Shown: positions 62,506 to 64,000 of the stretch, piece by piece
Layout of the letters: each line of letters begins with the position of its first letter
Position numbering within the stretch: position 1 is the first letter of the stretch
Source: Vibrio splendidus
GTDB lineage: Bacteria; Pseudomonadota; Gammaproteobacteria; Enterobacterales; Vibrionaceae
Assembly (NCBI RefSeq): GCF_001557875.1
Contig: NZ_LNRF01000003.1
Span: 361,921-425,920 of the forward strand
Direction: 5' to 3'
DNA length: 64,000 bases
Notes under the pieces: model-generated
The model's input: the letters and a program-made list of their open reading frames with translations, nothing else
What the model was told of the DNA's origin: nothing
Databases searched by the model: none
Position numbers and translations under genes: made by a program

Positions 62506-63189
62506 ATGGAAATAAAAAGCTCAATCATATTGGTGACATCTGCCGGCTCGCGACTGGGAGGAACGATTGCGAACCACTTTGTTAACCTTGGAGCCACAGT
62601 CATCCTTTGCGATAAAGACACAGAAGCACTTCAAGCAACTTATTCGCAATGTACTCGATTCTCCGATTCTGTTTACCATTACACGCTCAAAGGAAATGAC
62701 AGCCAAGCGATTCTCAGCGTATTTGATTTTATTCAATCGACCTTCAATACCACACCGGATGTACTGGTCAATAACTGGATCAGCTCCCCTATGCCTAGCC
62801 TAATTGGTGATCAGCCTGTTAGTACCTTTATTAATGACCTCTCATCTAAGGCATCGACCCTTTTCGCATTTGGACAAATCAGTGCAGAGAGGCTACGAGA
62901 AGAAGATAAAGAAGGCGTGATTGTGAATGTGATATCTCACGATGACTTCCATGATGTGTCAGGCTTAGAGAGCGCAAACTCCATGATTACCGGCTTTACC
63001 CATAGTTGGGCGAAAGAACTAACTCCATTTGGTATTCGAGTCGGTGGTGTTGTGCCCGCAGTTCATAACCCTGACGGTAAACTCAACCGATGCCATTGGG
63101 CTCAACTGCAGGATGAACTAACCAGAACAACAGAATACATTGTCTCTAATGATTACTTTAGTGGGCGAGTTGTGGCTGCTGAGGTTTAG
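62506..63189 (+). CDS. SDR-family protein lacking the catalytic Tyr/Lys
   Basis: The 227-residue protein has the Rossmann fold of short-chain dehydrogenases. The nucleotide-binding turn is VTSAGSRLGGTIANHF, in place of the usual TGxxxGIG. LVNNW takes the NNAG position, and the later segments FTHSWAKELTPFGIRVGGVVP keep the fold. Aligning SWAKEL with classical SDRs puts Leu and Asn where the YxxxK tyrosine and lysine should be (GLESANSMITGF), so normal oxidoreductase chemistry is unlikely. It may be a regulatory or structural relative. It lies next to adhE (convergent), separated by a terminator. Confidence 0.8.
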   Translation: MEIKSSIILVTSAGSRLGGTIANHFVNLGATVILCDKDTEALQATYSQCTRFSDSVYHYTLKGNDSQAILSVFDFIQSTFNTTPDVLVNNWISSPMPSLIGDQPVSTFINDLSSKASTLFAFGQISAERLREEDKEGVIVNVISHDDFHDVSGLESANSMITGFTHSWAKELTPFGIRVGGVVPAVHNPDGKLNRCHWAQLQDELTRTTEYIVSNDYFSGRVVAAEV

Positions 63190-63282
63190 TCCTCCCCTAC
63201 TTCAAGTAAATGTGCGCAGTTCATTTATCATTAAGTCGTATCACTTTAGCCTTTCAAAGTCCGCAGACTAGCCAGCAAACAT

Positions 63283-63314
63283 AAAAAAAGCCCCAGTCTC
63301 TCGACTGGGGCTTT
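63283..63314 (-). terminator. Terminator of adhE
   Basis: On the minus strand, AAAGCCCCAGTC pairs with GACTGGGGCTTT around GAGA, followed by a T-run. Confidence 0.88.
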
Positions 63315-63377
63315 CATCTTTTCCCGATAGATAAGTATCGTGCTAGCGAAAACTTATCTCAAACTAATGCTTACTTA

Positions 63378-64000
63378 TTATGCGTTAGCTTTTTCTTTTT
63401 TAGCTTTTGGCGCTTTCGCTTCAGCTGGCTTTTGGTCTGCTTTCTTAAGGATAACTGTAGTACCTTCGAAAGTTTCGCCTTCAACGTATGGTTGGCCGAA
63501 GTAAGAAGTTGTTAGAACTTCTTTTAGCTCAGTGATTAGAGGGTAACGTGGGTTAGCACCTGTACACTGGTCATCGAACGCTTCAACAGCTAGCTCGTCT
63601 AGTTTAGCGATGAAGTCAGACTCGTTAACACCCGCAGCTTGGATAGATAGTGGGATGTCTAGGTCTTTCTTAAGCTCTTCTAACCAAGTCAGTAGACGTT
63701 CAATCTTCTGAGCAGTACGGTCACCAGCTTGGCTTAGGCCTAGGTGGTCAGCAACTTCAGCGTAACGACGACGTGCTTGTGGACGGTCGTACTGAGAGAA
63801 TGCAGTCTGCTTAGTTGGGTTATCGTTCGCGTTGTAACGTACAACGTTTGAGATAAGTAGTGCGTTAGCAAGACCGTGTGGTAGGTGGAACTCAGCACCA
63901 ATTTTGTGAGCCATTGAGTGACACACACCTAGGAATGCGTTCGCAAATGCTACACCAGCGATAGTTGCTGCGTTGTGTACTTTCTCACGAGCGATTGGGT
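63378..64000 (-). CDS. adhE: Bifunctional acetaldehyde-CoA/alcohol dehydrogenase AdhE (C-terminal part)
   Basis: Only the last ~207 codons are in the window. They show the C-terminal iron-dependent alcohol dehydrogenase domain, including the conserved CHSMAHKIGAEFHLPHGLAN iron-binding stretch with its histidines. The segment NPRYPLITELKEVLTTSYFG follows, and a Lys/Ala-rich tail ends KAPKAKKEKANA. In fermentation AdhE turns acetyl-CoA into ethanol while reoxidising NADH. The N-terminal aldehyde dehydrogenase half lies beyond the window end. Its terminator is just downstream. Confidence 0.95.
   Translation of the reverse strand, partial: PIAREKVHNAATIAGVAFANAFLGVCHSMAHKIGAEFHLPHGLANALLISNVVRYNANDNPTKQTAFSQYDRPQARRRYAEVADHLGLSQAGDRTAQKIERLLTWLEELKKDLDIPLSIQAAGVNESDFIAKLDELAVEAFDDQCTGANPRYPLITELKEVLTTSYFGQPYVEGETFEGTTVILKKADQKPAEAKAPKAKKEKANA

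Overview
The window looks like chromosome 1 of a Vibrio, and the gene content and codon style suggest a member of the Splendidus clade (this finer placement is inference). The genus call rests on a Vibrio-type FadR with an internal insertion, luxO-luxU with a divergent qrr1 sRNA, sodium-motor motY, an opp operon with an OppZ-like 3' UTR sRNA, rsxABCDGE-nth-gloA, and the VC2046/SO_2500 family gene near sodB and grxD. No plasmid, prophage, CRISPR or integron signal was seen.

Layout. 1-6.3 kb: fadR (3' end cut by the window edge), nhaB, dsbB, a UPF0149/SEC-C protein, an orphan pseudopilin and dusC. 6.3-16.6 kb: a diguanylate cyclase, malZ-like glucosidase, an orphan ABC substrate-binding protein, yfbV, the acetate genes ackA and pta, and yqjG. 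16.9-22.5 kb: oppABCDF on the minus strand, ending in an OppZ-like RNA that can pair with the oppB leader. 23.1-26.6 kb: moaABCDE under a Moco riboswitch, split by a 266-bp MITE-like repeat between moaA and moaB, with divergent yvcK. 27.5-31.7 kb: the quorum-sensing module luxO-luxU/qrr1 and LexA-boxed uvrB. 32.1 kb: tRNA-Asn. 32.4-41.7 kb: a galactoside cluster (GPH symporter, GH36 alpha-galactosidase, GH2 beta-galactosidase, GalR-like repressor) carrying three identical 16-bp operators. 42.0-49.7 kb: rsxABCDGE, nth and gloA. 49.8-55 kb: a DUF2753 gene with a Fur box inside its promoter, motY, rnt and an NhaC-like antiporter. 53.8-59.5 kb: a REC-TPR regulator and a BvgS-like hybrid kinase. 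59.5-64 kb: a DsbA-family protein, grxD, sodB, the VC2046-family gene, a catalytically degenerate SDR, and the 3' end of adhE.

How the genes work together. Several circuits can be read from the DNA. LuxO has a perfect TTGCA-N3-TGCAA site and a sigma-54 promoter in front of qrr1. Moco feedback acts on moaA through RNA. The opp operon appears to silence its own oppB through its 3' UTR. GalR is likely to control the alpha- and beta-galactosidases and their importer together. Fur is predicted to repress an uncharacterised gene.

Most of the window is conserved Vibrio core. The parts that merit a second look are the opp 3' UTR pairing, the Fur-controlled DUF2753 gene, the MITE inside the moa operon, the 947-bp galA-lacZ gap with a possible small RNA, the duplicated repeats in RsxC, and the degenerate SDR. 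I did not find a clearly new multi-gene system.
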